Positions 8,051 to 16,978 of a stretch of 64,000 nt of DNA are shown piece after piece (positions within the stretch are counted from its first letter, which is position 1; each line of letters opens with the position of its first letter). Position numbers and translations under genes: made by a program. Origin of the DNA: Gammaproteobacteria bacterium (GTDB lineage Bacteria > Pseudomonadota > Gammaproteobacteria > GCA-001735895); the NCBI GenBank assembly GCA_030066085.1, contig JASJCI010000024.1:1-64000 (forward strand), written 5' to 3'. Under the pieces are notes generated by a model that did not search any database, was not told the origin of the DNA, and worked only from the letters and a program-made list of their open reading frames with translations.

Positions 8051-8718
8051 GGGGTCTGTGCTCCGTGGTGCTTGCTGATGTACTCGACGAATTCCCGGCA
8101 ACGCCGGGGATCGGGGCGACGACCGGTAAAACTTTCGAAGTAGGCCTCGGTGTAAGCCAGCCTTTGTTCGAGCGGTTCGTGAACTTCGAGCGCATAAAAG
8201 CCGATTTGCGAAAAATAGAGTACACGCGCGCGAATCAGTGCGTCGGTCGACGCGTAGTCGTAGCGAGCGAAAAAATCCCGCAGTGCGTCGATGCGCTCGG
8301 CATCGGCGTCATCTACCCGTGCGCGGATCCCCGGTGAACGTCGGGCCCACTCGCGCAGCGCGAGATCGAGGCGGGGGTCGAAACGCGCGCTGTCGATACA
8401 CAGCTCGAATACATTGAAGATGCCCTGTTCCAGGCTGTCCGCGTCACGTACCGCGGTCGTGAATGCCGGCGTGTTCTTGCGTTGCCAGAAATCCACCAGC
8501 GCGTCGATCAGGTCCTTGCGATTGTCGAAATGCCAGTAGAAGCTGCCGCGGGTGACCTGCAGGTCATCCGCGAGGCGGGTTATGCGGACCGCGTCTATAC
8601 CCTCGGCGACGAACAGGTCGAGCGCGCGGCGCAACCAGTCAAGGCGCTGCAGGGCCTTGCGTTCGCTGCCTTGCTGGCTGCGTTCGGCGGCCGAAATCAG
8701 TAGCTGGGAGTCGGGCAT
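8047..8718 (-). CDS. TetR-family transcriptional regulator
   Basis: A 223-residue regulator. The helix-turn-helix is visible in the N-terminal region: IDAVRITRLADDLQVTRGSF followed by YWHFDNRKDLIDALV, the TetR consensus. The C-terminal ligand domain is not identifiable. The start at 8718 (MPDSQL) is preferred over one at 8766 because the extra 16 residues are hydrophobic and translate the operator region. It overlaps the methyltransferase gene by 4 nt, so it most likely controls that gene and itself through the two palindromes just upstream. Confidence 0.85.
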   Translation of the reverse strand: MPDSQLLISAAERSQQGSERKALQRLDWLRRALDLFVAEGIDAVRITRLADDLQVTRGSFYWHFDNRKDLIDALVDFWQRKNTPAFTTAVRDADSLEQGIFNVFELCIDSARFDPRLDLALREWARRSPGIRARVDDADAERIDALRDFFARYDYASTDALIRARVLYFSQIGFYALEVHEPLEQRLAYTEAYFESFTGRRPDPRRCREFVEYISKHHGAQTP

Positions 8719-8727
8719 GGCATTCCA

Positions 8728-8762
8728 TACATATATGTACGCGAAAATATACAGGACTGTAT
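8728..8762. promoter_or_regulatory. Two palindromes upstream of tetR, candidate operators
   Basis: A perfect 12-bp palindrome TACATATATGTA (8728-8739) is followed by ATACAG-GA-CTGTAT (8749-8762). Both lie within 45 nt upstream of the TetR start. Size, symmetry and position fit TetR-family autoregulatory operators. Confidence 0.55.
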
Positions 8763-9045
8763 GCAAAGCACAAGCCGTCGGTTTGCGGGGGGTGGTTACG
8801 GGCCACTGTTGCCGGGCCGGGCTACCGCCAATGAATGACCGGCGCGACCCGGAAGCGCGCGGCGGAAGCGGAAACCTGTGCGCACGCGGCGAGCCGCTGT
8901 CGCGGATAAGAGGTTCGTCGTTAGCTGGCGGGACTTCGCCTGTTTATGTCCCGGTTGGGCGCCAGGCGGTGACCCGGGGTAGCCGTCGGGACCCGCTGCA
9001 CGCGGCATAAAAAGTCAGCCCGCGGGTACCGATTCGGGGACGCAA
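8763..9045. other. Non-coding interval
   Basis: About 280 nt between the TetR control region and the EamA promoter. Open frames here are short, lack ribosome-binding sites and do not look like proteins. I see nothing else in it. Confidence 0.4.
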
Positions 9046-9059
9046 ACCAGTATACTGGT
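9046..9059. promoter_or_regulatory. 14-bp palindrome embedding a -10 box
   Basis: ACCAGTATACTGGT is a perfect 14-bp palindrome 28 nt before the EamA start. Its centre includes TATACT (9051-9056), a good -10 hexamer. No strong -35 is seen, so an activator or repressor binding the palindrome is plausible. Confidence 0.45.
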
Positions 9060-9086
9060 CGAATTCCGAGCAAGCGTTTCGTACCC

Positions 9087-10004
9087 TTGACCGATTCCAT
9101 GGCTGCCACTGTCGAGGCCCCGGGCCTCCGCTACGCCCACGGCGTGATCCTGGTCCTGATGGCCGGGGTCTTCTGGTCGTCGATGGGTATCGGTATTCGC
9201 CTGATCGAGCAGGCCAACGTCTGGCAGATCCTGTTTTATCGCTCGATCGCGCTGGCGCTGTTCCTGTTTACCGTGATCAGCCTGCGCTCGGGCTGGAAGC
9301 CCCTGGCAACGATACGGCGAGCCGGGCTGGCCGGTGCCATCGGCGGCCTGTCGCTGGTCGCGGCCTTCGCGGGCGGGATCTACGCGTTGCAGACGACCAC
9401 GGTGGCCAACGCCATGTTCCTGTTCGCGTCCGCGCCGTTCATGGCCGCGCTGTTCGGCTGGATCGTGCTGCGCGAATCGGTACGCCGCGCAACCTGGATC
9501 GCGATGGGCTTCGCCCTCGCCGGGGTAGCCGTCATGGTAATCAACGGCATCAGTCTCGGGCGCGCGGCAGGTAACCTCAGCGCGCTGTTTTCGGCGTTCG
9601 GGTTCGCCGTGTTCACGATTACGCTGCGCTGGGGCAGGCTCGAGGATATGATGCCGGCGGTGTTTCTTGCCGGCGTATTCGCGATCCTGATCTCGGGCAC
9701 CGTTTGCCTGTCCGCCGGCTACGATTTCGAGATACCGGCCAACGATATCGGTATCGCGCTGGCGATGGGCGTGTTCCAGGTTGGCCTCGGCCTGACGATC
9801 TTTACCATCGGCTCGCGCGTCGTGCCGGCGGCGGAGCTGGCGCTGCTGTCGATGACCGAGGTCGTCCTCGGGCCCCTGTGGACCTGGCTGTTTATCGGCG
9901 AGACCGCGAGCCCGCTGACGCTGCTCGGCGGCGCCGTACTGATGCTCGCGATCGCGGGCAACGCCCTGAGCGGTTTACGCCGCAAACCCATACCGGTGAT
10001 CTAG
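9087..10004 (+). CDS. EamA/DMT-superfamily transporter
   Basis: A 305-residue membrane protein with about ten hydrophobic segments arranged as two five-helix EamA repeats (first from ~15, second from ~160). The conserved end of each repeat is visible in ALFGWIVLRESV and TWLFIGETASPLTLLGG. Members mostly export amino acids, metabolites or drugs across the inner membrane. It stops directly before the malonyl-CoA synthetase start, and the following genes form a tight run. It may therefore move the substrate or a by-product of that module. Confidence 0.85.
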   Translation: MTDSMAATVEAPGLRYAHGVILVLMAGVFWSSMGIGIRLIEQANVWQILFYRSIALALFLFTVISLRSGWKPLATIRRAGLAGAIGGLSLVAAFAGGIYALQTTTVANAMFLFASAPFMAALFGWIVLRESVRRATWIAMGFALAGVAVMVINGISLGRAAGNLSALFSAFGFAVFTITLRWGRLEDMMPAVFLAGVFAILISGTVCLSAGYDFEIPANDIGIALAMGVFQVGLGLTIFTIGSRVVPAAELALLSMTEVVLGPLWTWLFIGETASPLTLLGGAVLMLAIAGNALSGLRRKPIPVI

Positions 10005-11492
10005 ATGAGTAACCACCTGTTCGATGCCCTGCTGGGATCGCATGCGCAAGATTCGCGCTGCCTGGTCCGACTGCCATCCGGCGCGACCCTGAGCCGGGCC
10101 GATTTGTATACCCTGAGTGGACGTTACGCGAACCTGCTGATCGAACGCGGCGTCGCAGCCGGCGATCGGGTCGCGGTACAGGTCGACAAGTCGCCCGAAG
10201 CCGTTGCCCTCTACCTCGCCACGGTGCGAGCCGGCGGGGTATTCCTGCCGCTCAATACCGCCTATACCGGTAAGGAAATCGAGTATTTCATCGACGATGC
10301 CGAGCCCACCCTGTTCGTCTGCGATCCGACGCGCGCAAGCGAATTCGATAACCTGCAGACCACGGTGCTGTCGCTCGATGCCGCCGGTGGCGGCAGTTTC
10401 ACCGCTGCCGCGGATACGCTGGGCGCTGAATTCGATACTGTCGCGCGCGCGCCTGACGACCTGGCCGCGATTCTCTACACCTCCGGCACCACCGGCCTGT
10501 CCAAGGGCGCGATGCTGAGTCACGACAACCTGCTGTCCAACGCTCTGACGCTGGTCGACTACTGGGGTTTCGAACAGGACGACGTGTTGCTGCACGCGCT
10601 GCCGATATTCCATACCCACGGCTTGTTCGTCGCCACCAATGTCGTGCTGCTGGCCGGGGCATCGATGATCTTTCTGCCGCGCTTCGACCTGGAAGCGATG
10701 ATCACCCAGCTGCCGCGAGCCACCGCGCTGATGGGCGTGCCGACTTTCTACACCCGCTTGCTGGCCGACGCGCGCTTCGACCGCGAGCTGGTGGCGCACA
10801 TGCGCCTGTTCATATCCGGCAGCGCTCCGCTGCTCGCCGAAACCCACGTCGAGTTCGAAAGCCGCACCGGCCACCGGATCCTGGAACGCTACGGCATGAC
10901 CGAAACCAACATGAACACGTCGAATCCCTACCACGGCGAGCGTCGCGCCGGCACGGTCGGCCTGCCATTACCCGGGGTCGATATCCGGATTACCGATGCC
11001 GAAAGCGGTGCATCACTGGCAGCCGGTGAAACCGGCATGGTCGAGGTGCGCGGCCCCAACGTGTTCCGGGGATACTGGCGCAAACCGGAAAAAACCGCGC
11101 AGGAATTTCGTGCCGACGGCTTTTTCGTCACCGGCGACATGGGCGTGATCGACGCCGACGGCTACCTGCAGATCGTCGGCCGCGAAAAGGACCTGATCAT
11201 TTCCGGCGGTTACAATATCTATCCCAAGCAGATCGAGACCGAGATCGATGCACTCGACGGCGTGGTCGAATCGGCGGTATTCGGCGCGGCCGACCCGGAT
11301 CTCGGCGAAATCGTCGTTGCCGCGGTGGTCACCGAGGCCGGCGCCGCGCTCGACGCCGACGCCATCATCGACGCCATCCGGCCTTCGCTGGCGCGCTTCA
11401 AGCTGCCGCGGCGGGTCGAGTTCGTCGCAGAGTTACCGCGCAACGCGATGGGCAAGGTCCAGAAAAATCTGCTGAGAGAACGTTATGGATGA
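10005..11492 (+). CDS. matB: Malonyl-CoA synthetase (acyl-CoA synthetase family)
   Basis: A 495-residue ANL-superfamily enzyme. The AMP-binding P-loop is LYTSGTTGLSKGAMLSH (~residues 158-174). A later motif, ERYGMTETNMNTSNPY then GERRAGTVGLPLPGV, is the pattern I know from malonyl-CoA synthetases. GREKDLIISGGYNIYPKQIE forms the hinge region, and NAMGKVQKN carries the C-terminal catalytic Lys. It should activate malonate with ATP and CoA. It abuts the exporter gene and overlaps the amidase gene by 8 nt, which supports a malonate- or malonamate-consuming pathway. Confidence 0.82.
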   Translation: MSNHLFDALLGSHAQDSRCLVRLPSGATLSRADLYTLSGRYANLLIERGVAAGDRVAVQVDKSPEAVALYLATVRAGGVFLPLNTAYTGKEIEYFIDDAEPTLFVCDPTRASEFDNLQTTVLSLDAAGGGSFTAAADTLGAEFDTVARAPDDLAAILYTSGTTGLSKGAMLSHDNLLSNALTLVDYWGFEQDDVLLHALPIFHTHGLFVATNVVLLAGASMIFLPRFDLEAMITQLPRATALMGVPTFYTRLLADARFDRELVAHMRLFISGSAPLLAETHVEFESRTGHRILERYGMTETNMNTSNPYHGERRAGTVGLPLPGVDIRITDAESGASLAAGETGMVEVRGPNVFRGYWRKPEKTAQEFRADGFFVTGDMGVIDADGYLQIVGREKDLIISGGYNIYPKQIETEIDALDGVVESAVFGAADPDLGEIVVAAVVTEAGAALDADAIIDAIRPSLARFKLPRRVEFVAELPRNAMGKVQKNLLRERYG

Positions 11493-12879
11493 ATTGATCG
11501 GTTACAGCGCAACCCGCGTGGTGGAACTGCTGCGCGGCGGGGAGATCTCGGTCGACGATACGCTTGCCGCGCTGGCGGCGCGCATCGCCGAGGTCGACGG
11601 CGAAGTCAACGCGTTGCCGGTTCATTGTTTCGAGCGCGCGCATGCCAGGGCGCGCGAAATCGACGCGCGCAACAGTACGCTGGCCGGCCTGCCGGTTGCG
11701 ATCAAGGATCTGAACGACGTGGCCGGGGTACCGACCTCCTCGGGTTGCCCGGCCTACAAGGATTACGTTCCCGCCGAGTCCGACCTGACGGTGGCGCGCA
11801 TCGAAGTCAGCGGCGGCGTGGTCTACGCCAAGTCCAACACGCCTGAATTCGGCAGCGGTGCGAACACCTTCAACGAGGTCTTCGGCGCAACCCGCAATCC
11901 CTACGATTTGACGCGCACGGTTGGCGGCTCGTCGGGCGGTGCGGCCGCCGCGCTCGCCACCGGTATGGCCTGGCTGGCGCAGGGTTCAGATCTCGGCGGT
12001 TCGCTGCGCACGCCAGCGTCGTTTTGCGGCGTCTCCAGCCTGCGGCCGTCACCGGGCCTGTTTGCGCGCGGCGGCAGCCAGCCGCACGAGGTTTACGCGC
12101 AAAACGGGCCGATGGCGCGCGACCTCGCGGATCTCGCACTGTTCGCCGATGCCATGGCCGGACCCAGCAGCCTGGCCGGGCTGAGCAAGCCGCATGGCGG
12201 GGACGAGTTTCGCCGCGCCGCGGCCGCTGCGCGCAAACCGCTGCGGGTCGCGGTCAGCCCCGACCTCGGCATCGCCGATACCTCGGACGAGGTGCGCGCA
12301 CTGTTCGCCGCCGTGGTCGAAAAACTGGCCGGCGACGGCATCGGGGTCGAGCACGGCCAGCCCGAGCTGGAAGCTTCGCATCGCGCTTTCGACGTGCTGC
12401 GCGGGCTCGGCTACGCGATCGATTTCGAATCCGGGTTCGACGATATTCGCGATCGAATCAAGCCGGAAAACGTCTGGAATATCGAGTTCGGCCTGGGTCT
12501 CGACGCGGCCCGGATTCGCGCCGGGCTGGCGGCCCAGGGCGAGGTATTCGCCGCCGCCAGTCGGTTCATGCAGGACTTCGACCTGCTGGTCTGTCCCGCC
12601 GCGATCGTGACGCCGTTCCCGGTGGAGGAACGCTATGTCGGCTACGGCGCCGGCTTGCCCTGGTCGGAATACTATCGCTGGCTCGCGATCGTGTACGCGA
12701 TTACCGTGACCACGCTGCCGGTCATCACGCTGCCGTTCGGCAGGACCGCCGAGGGCTTGCCTTTCGGGGTCCAGCTGATCGGCAAGCCGCATGGCGAGTG
12801 CGAACTGTTCGCCTTCGCGGCACATCTCGAGCAGCTGTTCGGCTGGGATCCTGCCCCGCGCGACCCGGTCCGGCGCTGA
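11485..12879 (+). CDS. Amidase-signature hydrolase
   Basis: A 464-residue amidase-signature enzyme with the Lys-Ser-Ser triad visible: Lys in LPVAIKDLND (~residue 74), the cis-Ser in TVGGSSGGAAAALA and the nucleophile Ser in GSDLGGSLRTPA. Family members include malonamidase, ureidomalonase, GatA and others. Because it overlaps matB by 8 nt, a substrate that yields malonate (malonamate, ureidomalonate) is attractive. Sequence alone does not prove it. Confidence 0.85.
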   Translation: MDELIGYSATRVVELLRGGEISVDDTLAALAARIAEVDGEVNALPVHCFERAHARAREIDARNSTLAGLPVAIKDLNDVAGVPTSSGCPAYKDYVPAESDLTVARIEVSGGVVYAKSNTPEFGSGANTFNEVFGATRNPYDLTRTVGGSSGGAAAALATGMAWLAQGSDLGGSLRTPASFCGVSSLRPSPGLFARGGSQPHEVYAQNGPMARDLADLALFADAMAGPSSLAGLSKPHGGDEFRRAAAAARKPLRVAVSPDLGIADTSDEVRALFAAVVEKLAGDGIGVEHGQPELEASHRAFDVLRGLGYAIDFESGFDDIRDRIKPENVWNIEFGLGLDAARIRAGLAAQGEVFAAASRFMQDFDLLVCPAAIVTPFPVEERYVGYGAGLPWSEYYRWLAIVYAITVTTLPVITLPFGRTAEGLPFGVQLIGKPHGECELFAFAAHLEQLFGWDPAPRDPVRR

Positions 12880-12898
12880 TGTCGCCGGCGGCGCCCGC

Positions 12899-13507
12899 AT
12901 GAGCAACGGCACGAACGATATCTCGACCGGGTTGATCGACGTCGACGATTCGCTGCTGGTCATCATCGATGTGCAGGACTATTTCCTCGACAAGTACGAG
13001 GCGGCGCGCGCGCGGGACGTGGTTGCGCGCATTGCCTGGCTGCTGCAGGTGGCCGGCGCGCTCGGCGTGCCGGTGGTTGCGATGGGCGAGGACATTCCGG
13101 CCACCGGCGAGCTGACCGCGCGTATCGCGCGGGCGCTGCTGCCCGGCACCGAGATCTACAGCAAGGATGCGTTCGGCCTTGCCGACAATCCCGCTATCCT
13201 CGGCGCGATCGAGGCGACCGGCCGTCGCACCGCGGTGCTGGTCGGCATGGAAACCGATGTCTGCGTGGCGCATTCGGCGCTCGGTTTGCTGCAGCGGGGT
13301 TACCGGGTGGCGGTGCCGAAGGACGCGGTACTGACTAGCGCGGACGAGCAGGATATCGGTCTTGCACGGATGCGGGATGCCGGTGCTTTGATTAGCGCGG
13401 TCAAGCCGCTGTACTACGAGTGGCTGCGCACGGTCGAAAACGCCAAACGCCTGGCGCGCGAATACCCCGGGCTGGAAGCCGGGCTGCCAGCGTCCATGGT
13501 GCTGTAA
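12899..13507 (+). CDS. Isochorismatase-like cysteine hydrolase
   Basis: A 202-residue cysteine hydrolase with the Asp-Lys-Cys triad: Asp in LVIIDVQDYFLD, Lys in EIYSKDAFG and Cys in GMETDVCVAHSALGL. The family includes isochorismatase, nicotinamidase, N-carbamoylsarcosine amidase and biuret hydrolase. With an amidase and malonyl-CoA synthetase just upstream (19-nt gap), a C-N bond hydrolase acting on an amide or ureido compound is the better guess. An in-frame start at 12791 would overlap the amidase gene in another frame; ATG 12899 gives the normal family N terminus. Confidence 0.82.
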   Translation: MSNGTNDISTGLIDVDDSLLVIIDVQDYFLDKYEAARARDVVARIAWLLQVAGALGVPVVAMGEDIPATGELTARIARALLPGTEIYSKDAFGLADNPAILGAIEATGRRTAVLVGMETDVCVAHSALGLLQRGYRVAVPKDAVLTSADEQDIGLARMRDAGALISAVKPLYYEWLRTVENAKRLAREYPGLEAGLPASMVL

Positions 13508-13510
13508 GGA

Positions 13511-14776
13511 TCAGATCGACGGCCCCATCTCGAGTCGACTGCCGTCACTGAAGCGCGCGAGGCGAAATCTCGACAGGTCGTAGTTGACCCGCTTGCCCTG
13601 CATCAGGTCGGCCATGACCCGGCCCGCGCCGGGACCGATACCGAAGCCGTGGCCGCTGAAACCGGTGGAGATGTAAAGGCCGTCGATCGCTGGCGCGCGA
13701 TCCAGCACGGGTACGACATCGGGCAGGGCGTCGATCATGCCGGACCAGGTCGCGGCGATGTCGACTGCGGCAAACGCCGGTACCCGGTCTGCCAGGCGTG
13801 CGCGAATGCGGGCCGCGGTTTTGGCGCTCGGTTGCGGATCGAGCACGCGCGTGGCGGTGAAGTCGCGCCCGGCCCTGGCTTCGGGCCAGCGCAGTTTCAG
13901 TTTACCCAGCGAAGCGCGCACCAGGGGCAGAAAATCCCTGACGAACCCGAGCTGTCCCAGGGTCGGGAAAATCTCGAGGTAGTCGGTACAGGCAATGGAA
14001 TAACCGCCGTCGAGACGACGGCGAAAGGCAACCTGGCTGCCGGAGGCATTACCCTCGAAAATCGATGGCATCGGCGCGGTACGGGCAACGCTGGCCTTGA
14101 CCGTCAGCTGGGGCAGGCGAATGCCGCAGGCAGCGAGCACAAAGGTCGACCAGGCCCCGGCAGCCACCAGTACCGCGTCGGCCCTGACCGCTCCGGCCTC
14201 GGTGACGACCTCGTCGACCGCAGCATTGCGGGTGACGATTTCGAGAACGGCGCAATGCTCGCGAACATCCACCCCGCGCTGGCCGAGCCTGCGCGCCATC
14301 GCCGGTACCGCCAGTGACGGCTCGGCGCGGCCGTCGTCGGGGGTATACAGGCCGCTTTGCCAGCGCGGCGGACAGTCCTTGACGAGGTCCTCCAGCTGTT
14401 TGCGGCCGAGTCGCGTGGTTTCGAGGCCGTAGGCCGGCGCGAAGGACATGAAGCGGTCGTTGCGCGCCATGTCGGCATCGTTTTCGCACAGGTACAGGCT
14501 GCCGTGGCGACGAAAGCCGATATCCTCATCCAGATCGTCAGCGATCTCCTGCCAGCGTTGCAGGCTTTCCATCACGATCGGCAGCTCGGACTGGTCGCGA
14601 CCCTGCTGGCGGATCCAGCCCCAGTTGCGGCTGGACTGTTCGCCCGCGACCGTGCCTTTTTCGCAGACCAGCACCCTGAAGCCGGCCCGCTCGAGGAACC
14701 AGGCGGCGGAGATGCCGGCAACGCCGGCACCGATTACCACGACGTCGACGCTTTTTGGCAAGGGGTTTGCGGGCAT
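13511..14776 (-). CDS. FAD-dependent amino-acid-oxidase-like oxidoreductase (DAO family)
   Basis: A 421-residue flavoprotein. The N-terminal motif DVVVIGAGVAGISAAWFLER binds FAD, followed by the DAO-type segment EQSSRNWGWIRQQGRD. The C-terminal motif GLYISTGFSGHGFGIGPGAG is shared with glycine, sarcosine and D-amino acid oxidases and dehydrogenases. It should oxidise a primary or secondary amine. It converges on the isochorismatase-like gene with a 3-nt gap. The ATG at 14776 is preferred over one 10 codons upstream because it starts just before the FAD motif. Confidence 0.82.
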   Translation of the reverse strand: MPANPLPKSVDVVVIGAGVAGISAAWFLERAGFRVLVCEKGTVAGEQSSRNWGWIRQQGRDQSELPIVMESLQRWQEIADDLDEDIGFRRHGSLYLCENDADMARNDRFMSFAPAYGLETTRLGRKQLEDLVKDCPPRWQSGLYTPDDGRAEPSLAVPAMARRLGQRGVDVREHCAVLEIVTRNAAVDEVVTEAGAVRADAVLVAAGAWSTFVLAACGIRLPQLTVKASVARTAPMPSIFEGNASGSQVAFRRRLDGGYSIACTDYLEIFPTLGQLGFVRDFLPLVRASLGKLKLRWPEARAGRDFTATRVLDPQPSAKTAARIRARLADRVPAFAAVDIAATWSGMIDALPDVVPVLDRAPAIDGLYISTGFSGHGFGIGPGAGRVMADLMQGKRVNYDLSRFRLARFSDGSRLEMGPSI

Positions 14777-14862
14777 GTTCTGACTACCTCGGTCTGACGC
14801 GGGCATGATACGACGATTTGGCGACGTTTGCGCTGTGCTCGGCGCGTGCCCCGAGGGCCTTG

Positions 14863-16950
14863 CTACTGCGGTTGCAGGCGCACGACCGCGTCGGCGGCAG
14901 CGGCACCGTGTCCGGCGCCGCGCAGCAGCAGCGGATTGATCTCGACCTCGACGATGTCATTGCGCGTCAGCACCAGTTCGGCAAGTGCCTCGATGGCCGC
15001 CACGGCCGCGTCGATATCGGCCGCCGCGCCGCCGCGCAGGCCGGCCAGTAACGGGTACAATCTCAGGCTGCCGAGCGCATCGTGAATGGCTTGCGTGTCG
15101 CAGGGCAGCAGCAGGGTTACCGAATCGCGCAATACCTCGACCGCGATGCCGCCAATCGCGAGCGTCAATACGAGGCCGACCGAGTCGATCCGCCGCAGGC
15201 CGATCAACAGCTCGGCGACGCCGCCGTGAATGGTTTCCTCGATCAACAGGCCGCTGACCTCGATCGACTGCCGCTCGAGATTGGCGAGCATTTGCTCGCG
15301 CGCGAATCGCAGCAGGTCGGCATCGGCCAGGTTCAGGCTGACCGCGCCGATGTCCGACTTGTGCGCCAGCGCAGGATCGCAGGCTTTCAGCACCACGGGG
15401 TAGCGCAGTCCCGCGGGTGCGTCCGCAGCGAAATCCCAGCGAACGCCGAACGGCACCTCGATGCCGGCCGTTGCCAGCAGCGCCTTGGCGTCGGCCTCGT
15501 CGAGGCTCACGCTCGCGCTGCCCGCAGGCGGGGGCGGAGCCGGCAGTAGCAGGTTGTGCGCGTCGAGTCGCTTGCGCCGCCGATGCCATTCGAGCGCATG
15601 CGCGATCGCGGCGAATCCCTCGCGGTACCCCTGCAGCGGCGCCACGCCGAGGTCGATCAGCAGTTCGCGCGCGGGTCGTGGCAAACCCTCGGTAACCGGC
15701 GCGACGAATGCCGCAGGCAGCCCGGCACTGGCTGCCGCCTCGGCGAAAACCCGCGCCGAGCGATACCAGCTTTCGTCGTCCCAGGTAGCGGGCGCCGGGA
15801 ACGACATGATCTGCAGTGCCAGGTCGTAATCGTCCTGCAGAAAGCATTCGAACAGCTCGCGCTGACGCGCATCGGGCCAGAATTGCGCGGTCGCGATGTC
15901 GAGCGGATTGGCGGCCGCGTTGAAGTCGTGCAGCAGTGGCTTGAGCTCGCCGCGCGTGCGTTCGCTACTTTGCGGCAGAACCAGGCCGAAGCGCTCGGCA
16001 AAATCGGCACCGATCACCGCGTAGGTGCCCGAACTGGTGGCCAGTGCCGTGCGGGGACCACGCGGCGCGGCGGCTACGGTCAGCATCTTGAGCGTTTCCA
16101 GCGCCTCGCTGGTCGATTCGACCTCGACGAAACCCAGGCGCCGGAACAGCGCGGACGCGATCTCGGCATCCCCGGCCAGCGACGCGGTATGCGAACGCGC
16201 GGCGCGCTCGCCGGCGTGCGAGCGGCCGGCCTTGATGACCACCACCGGGATTCCCCGGCGATGGGCCTTAAGCGCGCATTGCGACAGGCGCTGGACGTCG
16301 CGCAAACCCTCGATATGCAGGTTGACCGCGCTGACCCGCTCGTCGTCGAGCACTACCTCGAGTAATTCGGCGATGCTGACGTTGGCCTGGTTGCCGAGTC
16401 CGGCGAGATACGCAACCGGCAGCGAGCGGTCGGCATTGCTGATATCGGCCAGCCAGGCGCCGCCGTTGGACAGTACGGCTACCCCGCGGGCATGATCGCA
16501 GTCGCCGAAGTGATCGAGCATGAGGCCGACGCCATCGAGAAAATTGGCGACGCCGGGACAATTGGGGCCGAGAAAAGGCATGTCGCCGGCCGCGGCGGAG
16601 AGTTCGGCTTCCAGTTCACGACCGTTGTCGCCCGCCTCGCTGAAACCCGAGCTGTTGATCACCGCGGCGCCGACGCCGGCCTCGGCCAGGTCGCGCACCG
16701 CGTCGACCACGACGCTGGCCGGCACCGCGACGAAGGCCACGTCCGGCGCGCGCGCGAGCTCCGCCGCGCTCGCCACGCAGGCAATGCCGGCGAGCTCGTC
16801 GCGACGCGGGTGGATAACGTGGTAATCGCCGTCGAAACCCAGCGCCCGACTGTAGGCGATCGCGGGTTCGAGGGCGCTGCCGCCGACGAACGCGATACTG
16901 CGCGGGTCGAACAGGCGCTGCAGGCGCTGATAGCGATCGTTGCTGCTCAC
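14863..16950 (-). CDS. ADP-forming acyl-CoA synthetase (acetate-CoA ligase family)
   Basis: A 695-residue single-chain NDP-forming acyl-CoA synthetase. In order: a CoA-binding Rossmann domain (FDPRSIAFVGGS near the N terminus), succinyl-CoA-synthetase-like domains with the phospho-His loop ARSHTASLAGD (His254), and a C-terminal ATP-grasp domain (YPVVLKACDPALAHKSDIGA, later VEINPLLLRG). It interconverts an acyl-CoA and a free acid with ADP/ATP. The acyl group is unknown. The ATP-dependent DMSP lyase DddX belongs to the same superfamily, but nothing seen here singles it out. It lies between the DAO-like and MFS genes on the same strand. Confidence 0.85.
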   Translation of the reverse strand: MSSNDRYQRLQRLFDPRSIAFVGGSALEPAIAYSRALGFDGDYHVIHPRRDELAGIACVASAAELARAPDVAFVAVPASVVVDAVRDLAEAGVGAAVINSSGFSEAGDNGRELEAELSAAAGDMPFLGPNCPGVANFLDGVGLMLDHFGDCDHARGVAVLSNGGAWLADISNADRSLPVAYLAGLGNQANVSIAELLEVVLDDERVSAVNLHIEGLRDVQRLSQCALKAHRRGIPVVVIKAGRSHAGERAARSHTASLAGDAEIASALFRRLGFVEVESTSEALETLKMLTVAAAPRGPRTALATSSGTYAVIGADFAERFGLVLPQSSERTRGELKPLLHDFNAAANPLDIATAQFWPDARQRELFECFLQDDYDLALQIMSFPAPATWDDESWYRSARVFAEAAASAGLPAAFVAPVTEGLPRPARELLIDLGVAPLQGYREGFAAIAHALEWHRRRKRLDAHNLLLPAPPPPAGSASVSLDEADAKALLATAGIEVPFGVRWDFAADAPAGLRYPVVLKACDPALAHKSDIGAVSLNLADADLLRFAREQMLANLERQSIEVSGLLIEETIHGGVAELLIGLRRIDSVGLVLTLAIGGIAVEVLRDSVTLLLPCDTQAIHDALGSLRLYPLLAGLRGGAAADIDAAVAAIEALAELVLTRNDIVEVEINPLLLRGAGHGAAAADAVVRLQPQ

Positions 16951-16978
16951 GTGGCGATCTCCGCCGGGACGGCGCGGG

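Noticed and set aside
8796-9008. Small minus-strand frame in the gap before the EamA gene
   Set aside because: No ribosome site, no domain and low-complexity composition.
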